From Fratercula arctica (lineage: Eukaryota; Chordata; Aves; Charadriiformes; Alcidae), in the NCBI GenBank assembly GCA_947846985.1, contig CANTUZ010000025.1, positions 9,484,100 to 9,548,099 of the forward strand: DNA of 64,000 nucleotides, in the 5' to 3' direction. The position numbers were made by a program, and so were the translations under genes. The notes beneath the pieces are model-generated. The model saw only the letters and a list, made by a program, of their open reading frames with translations. It did not search any database and was not told the origin of the DNA. Position 1 is the first letter of the stretch. Every line of letters begins with the position of its first letter. Shown one piece after another: positions 44,169 to 56,893 of the stretch.

Positions 44169-47100
44169 TTAGCAGCTCAGTGTGGTGCACAATCTCTTGG
44201 GCTAGCCAGTAGCAATAAAAGGCCACAGGCACAAGACTAATGAATTTAGAGTGCCAGAAGTGTTCACAGAGTCTGTAAAATTTGCAGTCTGAATTCTGTC
44301 TATACCTAGGTTTCTGCTCTAGCATGTATCCACAGCCTTTTGTATTTTAATAAGCTGAAACAGCTCTAGGTTCCAATTTTGTGCGTAAGCTGTGACATAA
44401 ATGTCAGAGTGTCTGCCTGATACAGGAGGTATATTCAGAGTATACCCGAGTAGGTTTTAAATGGAGGGAAATATGCCACCTTTGTAGTTCTAATTATTGG
44501 GGTATAAGTAATAAGTTGTTCATCTGGGATGTTGTAAACCTGCACTTAAATGTTATCCAAGAGGACTTGAATCTCAGGTCATTCATATTTTAGGACAGGA
44601 GTGCACACTCTGAAAATCTTTGGGTCATTCAGATGAATCACTCATCCTGGGACTCATTTGATTGTTTCACAAGTTTGTATTGGAAAATTCAGTATACAGT
44701 TAAATATTGTGCCTAAAACCTTTGCTGAAGTTTCTTATTCCCTGTGATTCTCTTTCTCACCCTTGGTAGTCATATTCATTTTAGTATCTAGATGATGTCT
44801 GTCTTCCTCATATTAAGTTAACAGGCTGTCTTTTGTTAGTGAGTCAGCATCTGCTTAATGCAATATTTAGCCAGTCGCTCCTTACTTATAGAAGTGTGAG
44901 TGTTGGGTGTCGCCAGCATTTTATACACTCCCATGGTCCCTATGAAACATGGTGCCATATCTCCTAAGTACTGCGCAAATAAAATTAGATACGTCCCTCC
45001 CTGAATTATTTCTATGTCTAATAGAAGATGATATACAACATGCGGATGTGAAGAAGTAAAAAAACCAAACAAATAAAAAAAAAAAAAAACAAAACCCCCC
45101 AAAAAAACTAAATAAAAAGCCCCAAACCCAAAACTCTGAAAGCAAAATAATAAAATGTCAGTTTATGCTTATCTAGTAAGGATAGGGTTCACTAAAATTT
45201 TTGTACCTTTGTCTTAAACAGAATGTTGGCTTTGAAAGCTCAGGGAAGAAGCAGCAGGGAGAAAAAAGTAACACAGTGGTAAGTACATTATTTTTATTTC
45301 TTCTGACCCAGCTGTACAATATCTTAAAATATAAATCCTTTTCTTTATTCATATGTTGTAATAATCACCTACAAAGCACTTGAATTTTACTCTGCATCAT
45401 CTCTCATGTTCTTCTGAAGGTAACTTTTTTAGTTATCATTCACTTGGCTCTTCAACAGATATTTATATGTACTTACATGTAATTGTGTGCATATGTAGAA
45501 AGGGGGAATATATGGGAAACTGGTTTAAAGCTTAATATCTATTATTAAATGTTTTGATTTGTAGACCTTTAGCATTTTATCTTTCCGAAGAACTAAAAAA
45601 AAACTATTTTAAAAAGCAGTATAAGCATGTTTTGAAAAAACTTGGATAAAAGATGCTTAAAAAAAATTGCTGTGAATGCTTGTTGGGCCTCTTACTGTTC
45701 TTCTTTCTGGCTTGCTGATCTAAAGCCCAGGTGAGCATCATACCGTGTCATTGCTCTCTTATTGGTATATTAGCATTATTTAGCTAGAGAGCATATTTAA
45801 GAAAATTAAAAGTATTTAGAAGCTGAATAAAGTTCAATTTTCTGTTTAAAGCTCTGTGGAAAAGCAACCTATGTTCAAAATCAGCCTTTTTCTTTATTAA
45901 ATGATGCCAGTGCAGGTGGTACTAAGTTGCTTTCGCCTTGTATTGTAAGGATTTCTAGAGGCAAGTATTTCTCATGAATAAAAAGAATGCTGAATAGAAT
46001 ATTGTTGTCTTCAGAACTTCTGTATGAATTCCTGTGGAGGAGTTATTGTTGTGTTTCTCTGCAAAAAAACCCAACAACATATGACAGCAGCTTCCATCTG
46101 TTCTGATTTTATTAATAGTGCTGCTCAGATTGTGGAAATGCTAATAAACATTGACATTTCAGTGACTGTAACTTTAAGACTTGTGATAAAATATCAGTTT
46201 AAAACATACAAAATATTCTGCATATTTTATCTGGCATTGCTACAAACAGTGTGTAATTTAAGGATGATAGAAGCATGTGCATGTGCTCACTTTTTTCTAG
46301 CCTCTTGTTTAGTCTGCAAGGCTGTAAGCTTTGTGTGCTTTGGCATTCTCTGCTGAGCTAAGAAACCGTGTTGTTCCTGTACTGCCTCAGCTCTGCTTAC
46401 TGCTCCATAAGGTTTGTGGCTTCCTATGGACAAATGACTAGCATTTCCTCTTCCCTTCCCCTATGCTGATTCATCTCTTTTGACTATGCTGTTATAACTG
46501 AAGGAATTAAGACAGTATCTCTTCCTTTCTACTTGAATAGATGTTGACAGTTTATGATACGCAGCACTTGTACAGTAGATCCAGACATAATCCCTCAAAG
46601 GACTAAACCAGAAGTATAAGCAATTTAATATGGTTTTATACCTCATCTAGAGGCTTAGTGTCTCTTAGTCTGGTTGCTCTGTGTATTTAATTTTCATTGT
46701 TTTCTTTGTCTAGAAAGTCAGGAGCTCGTCCTGTCTGATTCCATGGATCTTTTTCACAGCAACAGTGAAAGAAAATAGATTTATTTAATGTAGAAACTAG
46801 CGAATTCTGAAAGCAAAGCAGTTCTGAAGTAGCTTGGTACAGCTACCTGTACCAAATAGCTGTGATCATTAGCTGTACAGTAGCTGTGATTATTTGTACT
46901 GCATGTTTAAAAAAAAAAAAAAAAAAGAAAAAAGATATAGTGGCTAGTGGGGGATGGAGTTCACTTCAGTATCCTATTGGGATAAATATGAAGTATTCCC
47001 GGCTAGGTATTAATTCAAAAGTGACAAACACAAAACCCAAATGTGTCAGTTTCATAATGTAAAGGAATTCTGTAGCCATTTGAAAAAATCAGTGTTGAAA

Positions 47101-50100
47101 TACTGAAACATCAATGTCATTGCTTTTTAAAAAAAAAAAAAAAAACCAAAACCACAAAACCAAAAAAACCACCAAAAATACCTAACAACTCAGGTTTTTT
47201 GGATATTCCGTGAAGGTTTGAGGGGCTCCTATGGTTTCCTTCAAACTTCAGATTGTTATAGTACATATCCTTGAATTTATATAGCTTTTTTTGATTTGGG
47301 GAGGAGAAACAAGTGAGCCTCAAGCACGGTGGTTTTAAAAATCAATTTATTCCTCCTGATGTTTTCTTAGTAATAATACAAATACTTACCCAAAGAATAT
47401 GCAGTCAAGTCGAACATCAGAAATGAAGCTCAGATCTAATACTAATCTCAGCAGCATTGTTAATGGTATACAACTAGAGATCGTTCTTCAGATAAAATGT
47501 TATAGTAGCACTTACTTGAATAGTTTGACTGTCCAGATGGAAGTTAGTTTCTAGAGCTGCCTTAAAAACAGAGCAAAAGGAAATGTGAGAGAACTAAGTT
47601 GCAGCTACCTGGGCTGTAGTTGTGTAGTGATGGGGGGAGGGAGTTTATTGTGTAATGTTAATATAAACAGTCAATATAAATATTAAAAAAGCCAAAATGA
47701 CAAATGTTTGGGTATCTGAACATGTTCTAATTTATTTTTTTTTACTGTAAAATTAATCTATAATTTTCCTTGTTCTCTTTTTTGTTAAAGGTGTTTCTGT
47801 AATGGATCTTGCCTTAAATTACAGATCTGTACTCCTGTATACTTGTGCCTTACTGATGCCTTAGTCTAGGAATATAACAGGCTATTGAATATTACTGTAT
47901 TTCATTTAACAACTGTGTAGGATATTTTATTGTGCAGGTGTTTGCCAAGAGGTGTTTTGCTTACTTATGGTGGGTTTTACTTGTCGTCATAACTCTTCAG
48001 GTTTGTTTTAGCGCAGTCAATTTAGGTAAATTTTTAAGCTGGAAAATAACTGTTGCAACAAATATCTGGTTAGACAGTCTAGTTTCAATAAAGCAGGAGA
48101 ATGCTGCTGTTGAACCAAGAAAATGTTATTGATACCATTATAAAATAGCCTAATCAAGAACTTCAGATCTTAATTATATGAAGGGTTTATGAATATTTTA
48201 AACAAAAATTAATAGAAATAGTAAATAGAAATCTGATTAGAATTTAATTCATAGAATATAAACAGCAGATGATTTCAGTAAATGTCTCCAGAATTCACAC
48301 CTGGCATTGATCTTCTGGGAGTTACCTGAAATTATCTTGCTGCCCTTGGAGGTGGGTGGGTGGTTTTTGTGTGTTTGGGTTGTTTGGTTTTTTTTGTTTT
48401 TTTTTTTTTTTAAATATATATAGATATTGAGAACTCGAAAAGTAGTTAACTCCAAGAGGAGCTTTGAGTTTTGTTACCAGCTTTTGTATTTCAGTGAGCT
48501 AGGAGTAGAGTATCACTGGTTTTGCTTGTATCTTAGTGGCTGTTGAATCAGTGAAAGCAAAACTGTTCTCTGCCCTCTCTGTTCCCTTTATTTTCTTAAA
48601 AAAATCATAGTAAGCATCCTTCATATTTTTGCATTTAATAACTGGTTATTTACTGTATTTGCTAATATGTTCCTCCTCCTGTCGTTACCATTCCCCACTG
48701 TTGTTTCATGAGTAATGCATTTTATTTCATTTGCTCTGAATGCTGTATCTGAGCAAGTACGTTGTAGTTTTTGGTGTTCCCTACCTGTGTGAGGACATGC
48801 AGGCATGGATGCGGTTGACTCGGACTATAGCTTCATATTAAAATGGTGAAATGGTTCCAAAAAACACTTTTATTTCCTACTGCTTGTTCTCTCCCCCAGA
48901 GTGCAGGACTGTGGTTCATTGTTTTGTACTGACCTGAGTGTTTGTCAGTCTCATTCAGTGAAATGAATGACATAACCAATCTAATTTTGCAAAAAAAAAA
49001 ATTTTTTTTTTTTCCTAGAAGAGACAAAGAAATAGCTTGGATGGGAGGGAGGAGGAGGTAAAAATACCTTAACTTGGCATTGTCACCAAATAAGGTTTTG
49101 ACACTACATCCAGAGAATGCCAATGCCACTTACAAAGAAGCAATCTCTTCACAGTACACACTGTCTTCACATTTCAGCTCCTTGTCAGGGGCCATCAGGT
49201 TTGAGTCATACTTTCCTTTCCTAAAGAGAGCAAGATATTTGTGAAGAATTTGTAAGAACTGTGTTCTTTCTTTCCTGTAAGAGTCGAGGATGTTTTGTGT
49301 TCCTTAAAGTACTAAGATGCTTACAGTTTCCCCAAATTCATGAGGACTAGTGATGTCGTTATCTGGAAGAGATTAATTTAAATTGTGCTGGCAGTTTTCA
49401 CAATATAGCCTCTTTTACAGCAAGCCAAAAAGCCTGTATCTGGGTACCTTCTGTGGTGCGTGTTGCTGCTTTAGGAAAAAGAAAAACATCTCTAAAGACA
49501 AACTGGTTCGTTTTTTTTTTTTTTTAATTTTATTTCCGGTACAGGAAGCTTCATTTATTATTATTTTTTTAATGTAGAAGTAGTAATCGATTTTGGGTTT
49601 TGGTTGTTTTTTTAGTGGATTAAATAAGATTCTTATTAAATAACAATTTTTTTTTCTTCATAATTCTCTGTTTCAACCAGGACTATGTTGGGGATTTATT
49701 TGTTGGCCAAATAAACCACTTTGTGTTTATTGGGTTACATGTTAGGTAACACGCACCCCCCATCTTTGCCTTTCTTTTGTTTACACGTCCTCAGCTCCAT
49801 AATTCTGAACTTGTTTGTAAATAGTGGAGTGGGTTAAAAAGAACCTGACCAGATATTTTTGTGCCTAATTGTTCTTGCCTTTCTGTATAAACATCCAATA
49901 GCTGGTTTCATTTTTAGTTCTGCTGCTGATATAACTGGTAAACACCCTTTTGAAAGTGCTTTCACCAGCTTAGAGCATGAGTGGTCCCATCATGTTAACA
50001 TCAGACAGGAAATTTAAGGGACTAATGGTACAGTGAAACTATTGCATCTAGAGCAAATTAACAGAAATTAGGAAAAAAATTACTCTGAATTTAGATTCTA

Positions 50101-53100
50101 CTCTTAACAAGCATGAGTTCAGAATTTTTAAAGAAATGGGATATTTGGGTGTTTGTGTGTGGGGATTTTGTTTTAGTTTTTTTAATGCTCATCAAAACAT
50201 AGCTAGGCATGTGGTTAAACAGAAATGTCCTGTGGGGTTCCAGCAGATCTGCAGGTGCTGTTGGGCTGCCAGGTACTTGGATGATGAGAGTGTGCAGGGA
50301 ATTACCAAAGAGTTCCAGGAAAGAGTGATGTTTCACTGGATGATGCTCTCTCTTCTGGATTAATATTTAGTGTGTATCCAAGCTTGCTGTTGATCTCGTT
50401 TTCTTTCATTGATCATGGTCTTTCAAACTGATGCTTTGCTTTTCTGCTTCCAGTGATTTTTATTTTATTCAGTGAAGGTGTTACAACACTTATAGATATA
50501 GTCTACTGTTGTTACAGTGTAGATCTGATAGAATTATAGTACTTGCTTTGCCCTAGATTCTCCAATACTTTTGTCTGGATATTGTATTAATTATATGGTA
50601 TTCTCCAGTTGTTACTTCACTGGTTTTTAGCAAGCATCAACCACTGCTTGTAACAGAGGAGGGCTGATAGCTATAATTAAGTCAGAGGCTGGTAGTAGAT
50701 GCTTCGTCTGCTGTTTGATCAGCTGAGGAAGGGGAAACATGTTTCTGGAAGTAGAGAACCCTCAATTTCAAAATTGAAGAGTTGTTTTATTATTTTTTTT
50801 CATTTTATTTTATTTGATGTTTTGGCCTTCTTGAACAAGTGCCATAATACCCCTTGATCAGTTTGGCCTTGCTTATCACTTCTGAAACTTTAAAGTGCTC
50901 TAAGTCGTTCACTGTCTCAAATAGAATATATGAACTGATATCTATCTATCTAGATATATAGATATAAAGCAGAAAAAATAAGATGAAACTTTGACATAAG
51001 TTATCTCAAATAAATTGTGTATGGTTTCATAGCAAAACATCTTCAGTTGTGATCTCTTATCTCCCTCTGGTTTTGATCATACTGGTTAAGCACCACCATT
51101 ATACCATACTTACATATACCACCATACTTATATTAGAAAATGCTTAACTTTTCTCACAAATATGAGACTTCACAGAATAATTAGTCTTGTCTGCATAGTC
51201 ATTGTTACCTTCAAGATATAGGCAGGTAAATAAGAGAATGTTTTTCTTTGTCCCATTTTGTGTAATTATTGTGGAATTTGTTTCCTACCTATTACTGGCA
51301 CAGTTAATGTCTATGAATGGGTAAAGACTATGATCAAATACATATCTGTGTAGTTTAAATCACCTATGTATTTTTGAGTTTACTACAGATACTATAGCAT
51401 CTCCAATGCTTAGGTGTGATCCTCAAATAAACTTGAAAGAGGTGGTGTGAAATAAATGCTAAAAGTGATTCATGGAGCAAAAAAAATTATTAGAAATCTG
51501 ATGGTTTATAACTAGCAGACACATCTATTTCAACTATGCATTTTTTTAACAGTGAATTTTTATTGAGGTGGTAGATTAAGTCTTTAAAAACAGAATGCAG
51601 TTAATTCTCCCTTATGTCTTCAAACTTTTGAGCCTTTAATGATTACAAAGAAAAGCTGCTGATTAGAGAGTGATGTTTTTCCCTTCCTACTTCATGAAGT
51701 AAAAAACCCAACTGTATCAAGACCCTAATTTTTCCTCTGTCTACAAACACTGAACCTGAGGCAAACTTGTGTCAAGGCTTTAATGGTTTAGGGAACAAGG
51801 GGGTTTGGTTTGGGTGTGTCGTTCCCCCCCCCCCCGAGTTCTTTAATAGATATGCTGCTTAAGAATTTGGAGTTGTTTAGTGGTGGAGAAAAATAAGCCA
51901 TCATAGTGTTGTAGCTCTGCAAAGTGATCTTGCATTGATTTGGTGCCTTTAGATGGTCTGATGTTGCAGTATATTATGAAACTAAGATTTTTCTGCTTGC
52001 TAGACTTCCCTGTTTTGTGGGAAGGAAAACAATGCTATACTTTGTGTTCCCTTCCGCCTTCTCTGTATTTACCCAAACTATCCATGGAGAAGTTCTGATT
52101 TTGAGCAATATAAGAAAAGCACGTGTGCAACATCACATTTTCCTATCTTTGGTAGTTATAACAATGGACTCTCTTCTTTAGTACATCCTTCCTTTCCTCC
52201 ATTACAGTTTTTCTGTTTGTGCAACTGATCACAAGATAGGTAGACAGATAAGGAGGAGGGTGTGTGTCTGACTATATATATGGATATTGCAGAAGAGTGG
52301 TGGTGTAGAATACTTGTGCCTATCCTGCTGCACCTCTTTCCTAGTATTGGCAGTCATCTCTGTTGTAGAACACCAATGCTAAATGATTCTTCATGTATGT
52401 TTAGAAGTAAAAGATGAACGAACATAAGACAAATTTGAACCAAATCACATTGCATAATTTCCTACATTTACTTAAATGTAGCTCTCTTGGTTCATTCTGG
52501 TTTTTGAAGCGTTATAATTAGATGTATGCTCAAGTTGGTCAAATCAATGGTTTTTGGGTGCGTAGACTTCTTGGAGAGGATTGTTTATTTGATACTTAAA
52601 TTTGAGTTTGACTGTTTTGGCTTGGGACATGAGCTGTGAGTTTAGGTACTTTAACTGATATGATAATTGACTGGAGATATGACCTAACACTGTGATGTTG
52701 TACAGACATTTGTTTATTGATCCATGTTTCCAATGCTGTGGATGCATGTGATCTTTTTAAAAAGCCTTCCTCCCCAACCCAAAAATCTCAAAATCTCTCT
52801 TGCAGACTAAGGAATAAGATAGGAAAACTAAATACGTGTGTTTTGCATTGTTAGGCCTTGAGTATTTTTGCTTTTGAGATCTGAGTAAGTAAGAGTAGGT
52901 ATGAAAACAACAGCCACTGAAAAAGAAGGGGCAAATGGTTTTACCAATGTAATGTATGATCTTTTTGAGGGATTTGAATGAAAAAGAGTATCTTATTTCT
53001 GTATTTATATGAACCATCTAGTTAACTCTTTCATATTCTGGAAACCAAAGCATAATTCTCAGAACTTGTAACAACTTGACAAAGCGAACTTATTAATGGC

Positions 53101-53133
53101 TGCAGCTAGTATGATATAGTTGTGTCTTCCCCT
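44169..53133. other. Intron sequence, nothing recognised
   Basis: Almost 9 kb of AT-rich sequence with many A or T runs (45060-45110, 46907-46930, 47128-47146, 48390-48415, 48990-49014, 49510-49525) and a GATA/TATC microsatellite at about 50938-50966. Candidate open frames are short and unconvincing. Confidence 0.5.
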
Positions 53134-53677
53134 TGTGGTTTAACCCCAGCCAGCAACTAAGTGCCACACAGCCACTCGCTCACTCCCTCCTGATGGGGAT
53201 GGGGGAGAGAATTGGAAGGGTAGAATAATTGGAAAAAATAAGGAAAACTTTGCTTGAGATAAAGACAGTTTAATAGGTAAAGAAAAAGCTGTATATGCAA
53301 GCCAAAGCAAAATAAGGAATTCTTTCACTGCTTCTCATCAGCAGGCAGATGTTGAGCCATCTCTAGGAAAGCAGGGCTCCATCACACATAAAGGTTACTT
53401 GGAAAGACAAAACACCATAACTCCAAACATCCCCCCCCTTCCTCTTTCCCCCAGCTTTTTATTGCTGAGCATGACATCATATGGTATGGAATGTCCCTCT
53501 GGTCAGTTGGGGTCAGCTGTCCCGGCTGTGTCCCCTCCCAACTACTTGTGCACCTCCAGCCTGCTTGCTGGTGGGGTGGCGTGAGAAGTAGAAGAGGCCT
53601 TGACTCTGTGTAAGCACTGCTCAGCAATAGCTAAAACATCCCTGAAAATTAACGCTGTCCCAGCCAAAATCAGCACA
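53134..53677 (-). repeat. ERV-L-type LTR, antisense to ERBIN
   Basis: It starts TGTGGTTTAACCCCAGCCAGCAAC, the reverse complement of the ERV-L 3' LTR end at 12718. GAGATAAAGACAGTTTAATA (53257-53276) matches the polyadenylation region of that LTR in reverse. The right edge is taken at CAGCACA (53677) and is uncertain. No clear target duplication was found. Confidence 0.75.
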
Positions 53678-54597
53678 TCAACTCACACGTAACAATCTCT
53701 GCTTCCCGTCCTTGTCGTTTCCAAGGCATGTGTTCTTATGTTTGTAGTTCTGTTTGAAGAGACTGCTGGTGGTGCTTCTTTTTGAAGTAGTGTGTTTTTC
53801 CATGGCTCTGCAGATTGCTGAAATGATAGAACAAAATGAGACAAAATTTCTTTTTGTTAAAGGCTTTTTTTTGTTTGTAAGTATTGGCAGTGGAATTCCT
53901 CTTGTGTCTTTACATGTGGCCTCTGAGGCTTGGAGAAGGCATAGGTAGCTGACTCAGTGAGTACATCAGCTTCAGTAGCATCTTTGGCATCTGGCTGTGG
54001 GTGGCTGGAAGATGCTGTACTGGAGCTTGTTTCTGTGGAAGAAGCAGGAGGAGGTTATGCTGTCTCTTTTGATGACTTTCCCATTCTGTGGAAATCCCCG
54101 GCATGGAATTTGCAGTCTGTAAATGCTTTGTGTTGCAATACGCTTAAATATTCTTATTTTTAGATCACTTTTTATTTAAATAACAGAGATGGAGTTTTAT
54201 GGGAAGTGTTAAGTCTTTTGATACATAATCAACACTGTAATAAAACCCTAGCAACATTAATGCATTGTTAAAAAAGGGAGCCTTGACATTCCACCATCTA
54301 ATGAAGAGTTTTCTTTTATCCTTTTAATGGGTGGATGTAGAATCTGACTGTATCCAGCCTGAGTGGTAAGGTGTACTTCTGTTTAGTGAAAACACTGAAG
54401 CGCAGCAGCCCCTCGACCTGTTGTCATATAAATTAAACATACTGTGAAGTACGTGGCAAGCTAGCTGCTCATAGACGAAAATCCAAGTGCTTAACATTTT
54501 TTTTCATGTCTTATTAAGAAGAGGGGTCTCACAGCCTATGACTTCATATAGCATAGTGGCCATGGTATTTTATGTTCTCCCTGTATTCCTAACATAA
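53678..54597. other. Intron sequence, nothing recognised
   Basis: Non-coding, without a recognised repeat. Confidence 0.45.
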
Positions 54598-55398
54598 TGT
54601 CCTGGTTTGAGGTAAAACGGAACCAGTTTTCTTTTCAGTAATTTTACTTTTCAGTTAAGTCCCTTCTAACTAAGGGCACTCTTTGAAATTAACAGCATAT
54701 TCTTCAGTGTCTGCTACCAGAGTGATAAGGTCTGATGAGTGTAGTTAATACCAATGAACAGTATGCAGAAAGGCTCTTGCTTATACTTATTGCTATAACA
54801 ACCGAGGTCAGCTGACTTTATGTACCATGTTGGAGGGTCAGAAGCAGAAAAGCGCAGAGGGGTCACGCCTGTGGGGAGGAGTGGACAGGACAGGTGACCC
54901 ATCTGCATCATGCTCAGTATAAAAGCTGAGGGATCAAAGGGGTCAGCCTCTTTCTTGAGTGGTCTGTGTCTGAGGATGGCTCTGTCTGTTCGTCTGCCTT
55001 TGATCGCAATCTGTGCGTTCCTGAATCCAGTTCCTGTCTGCTGCTGAGTCCAGTCTGGGACTTTCCCAGTGCCTGCCAGTGATGTGTTCATCATCCTGGG
55101 AATTCAATACTGGGTTCTATATATATTTCATTCTTTTCTTATTAATATAATTATCACTTCTTTTCTTTTTTTTGTTATGAATATTTCATTAAAGTAGTTT
55201 AGTTTCTTTTTTCAGTCCATAAGTGTCTGTCTCTTTCTTCTCTCCCCTCTCTGAAGGTTAAAGAGAGCATCTGTCATTCATTCGGTGGCCAGCCCATCCC
55301 AAACCGTGACAGATTTATTGGCACCCAGTGTGGGACATGACTGGGGCTCTGACATATTGCCTAACTAGTTCGGGTTCTGGCTTGCCCAAACCATGACA
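54598..55398 (+). mobile_element. Sense LTR-E with primer site and a truncated second LTR end
   Basis: A full LTR (54598-55311, 714 bp) runs from TGTCCTGGTTTGAGG to CCAAACCGTGACA. It holds a TATA box TATAAAA (54918-54924) and the polyadenylation signal ATTAAA (55188-55193). Directly after it, ATTGGCACCCAGTGTGGGAC looks like a primer-site region. About 60 bp later comes a second LTR end (CCCAAACCATGACA, to 55398). Almost the whole provirus between the two is therefore deleted. It is the same family as 21862-22595 but in the opposite orientation. Confidence 0.85.
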
Positions 55399-56695
55399 TA
55401 TACTCTGCGTATGTTGAAGTGGAGTCTGCTAAATGTGTCTGAAAGACTTTTTTTTGCACTTGGAGAAGAAAGTTTCCTGTCACCAATCCAGAAGTTGAAA
55501 TATAATTTCTGCAATTTAAAATACGCACTTTTTTAAACCCAATTTTTTTTGATGTGGAGCATTGGCAGTTTGACTAAGAAAATAAATATTCAGTGCTGTT
55601 TTGGAAAAGAATGTATTTTTAGACCAATTTCCGGAGGAAATGGCGCTTACATGATCACATTGTCTGTCTGCACATGTTGGTCCTTCCTGAAAAATTGAGC
55701 CTGTCATTTGATTTCAGCCAAACTTGAAACTTGAGGTAACATTTTGAAGATGATTAGCAATCAATTTTTACAAAATTTAGAAACAATTAGAGGAAAGAGA
55801 CCTAAATTTGTGCTCTTCCTGAGGAGAAAGGAGGCAGAACGTGGCTGGTGTACATGGTCAGTAATCAGCTAGCCAGTTTGCACCATTTAGATTTGCTCCG
55901 TCCTGCGGAGGAGGAATGTTATAGAAGCCATGGAGAGTAGAGGGGACTGTTGTAACAATGATTGAGTTTAGAGGAAGATACATTTCCATAGCAAGGTGAA
56001 ATTTCAGTAGTTCCAGTGTGCACAGGAAGACTGTGTTGAAGTTTTCCAAATTGAACGTAATTGCAAAAATTGAAGGAACTTCTTTATCCGCGTACTCGGA
56101 AACCTTTCCTTTTAAACTGTAGATAGAAGAGTTGGTAGAAACCATGCTGGTTCTTTGTGTTGTGTTCTGTCTTAAGGGATTTGAAATTAAGGTATGTGAA
56201 TTTAATCTTATTTATCAACAAAAAAATTTAGATTTCCTATAGCTAAATTTTAATACTCTGTAGAGGGTGAATTTTGTTATATTAAGCAGAAATATCCCAA
56301 TAACCTTTGTAAAAGTAAGGATAAGCTATGTTGTAAAAACACAATTGACACTTCAGAACTGCTGCTTCAAAATTTTCTGCTTTTCTGTATTGTAGGGCTG
56401 TGTTGGGTGACCAGTTTACAGGCTAAATTTTTACTTCATCCTCTGGGATCTGTAGTTGTCTTAACCACGGTTACTACCACTACAGATCTGTTGTGTTTAA
56501 AAGAAAATAAATAAACTCCCCCCCCCCCCCCCCATATATGTGTATACATATATATACATACACACACACATATATGCAGGTATGTATATGCTTCTTTAAG
56601 TATTTATCAGCCAGGGTAAGTTTGAGAAGCTGCCCACATAAGTATTTCTGAAGTTGTCTTGTTGGTTTTTAAGTCAACCAATTTCTGTTTTACAG
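55399..56695. other. End of ERBIN intron 1
   Basis: Non-coding. It contains a composite microsatellite, a run of about 15 C followed by AT/GT/AC dinucleotides, at about 56518-56575. A pyrimidine-rich acceptor tract lies just before 56696. Confidence 0.6.
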
Positions 56696-56893
56696 TGCCT
56701 GAAAATGACAACAAAGCGAAATTTGTTTGTGCGGCTGGTGCCATGCCGCTGTCTTCGTGGAGAGGAGGAAATGGTCACTACGCTTGATTATTCTCACTGC
56801 AGTCTGGAACAGGTGCCTAAGGAGATTTTTACTTTTGAAAAGACCTTGGAAGAGCTCTATTTAGATGCTAATCAAATCGAAGAGCTTCCAAAG
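56696..56893 (+). CDS. ERBIN: ERBIN first coding exon (start codon at 56705)
   Basis: The acceptor TTTCTGTTTTACAG ends at 56695 and the donor AAAG|GTATGT begins at 56894. ATG at 56705-56707, with A at -3, opens 63 codons that end exactly at the donor (phase 0). The N-terminus has two cysteines, C14 and C16 (LVPCRCLRG), which in Erbin are known palmitoylation sites for basolateral membrane targeting. The leucine-rich repeat region begins after them ([16 protein letters not shown]). Erbin is a LAP-family scaffold with LRRs and a C-terminal PDZ domain that binds ERBB2 and junctional proteins. Only the beginning of the gene is in the window. Identification rests on near-complete agreement with the vertebrate Erbin N-terminus as I know it. 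Confidence 0.97.

Noticed and set aside
50938..50966. TATC/GATA tract as a possible regulatory site
   Set aside because: It is a short imperfect microsatellite in AT-rich intron, with no supporting context.
54593..55403. Target duplication around the sense LTR-E
   Set aside because: The flanks (ACATAA left, TATACT right) do not match over five bases, so no duplication is claimed.
56518..56575. C-run followed by AT/AC/GT repeats near the coding exon
   Set aside because: It is an ordinary composite microsatellite, and the splice acceptor lies 120 bp further on with its own pyrimidine tract.
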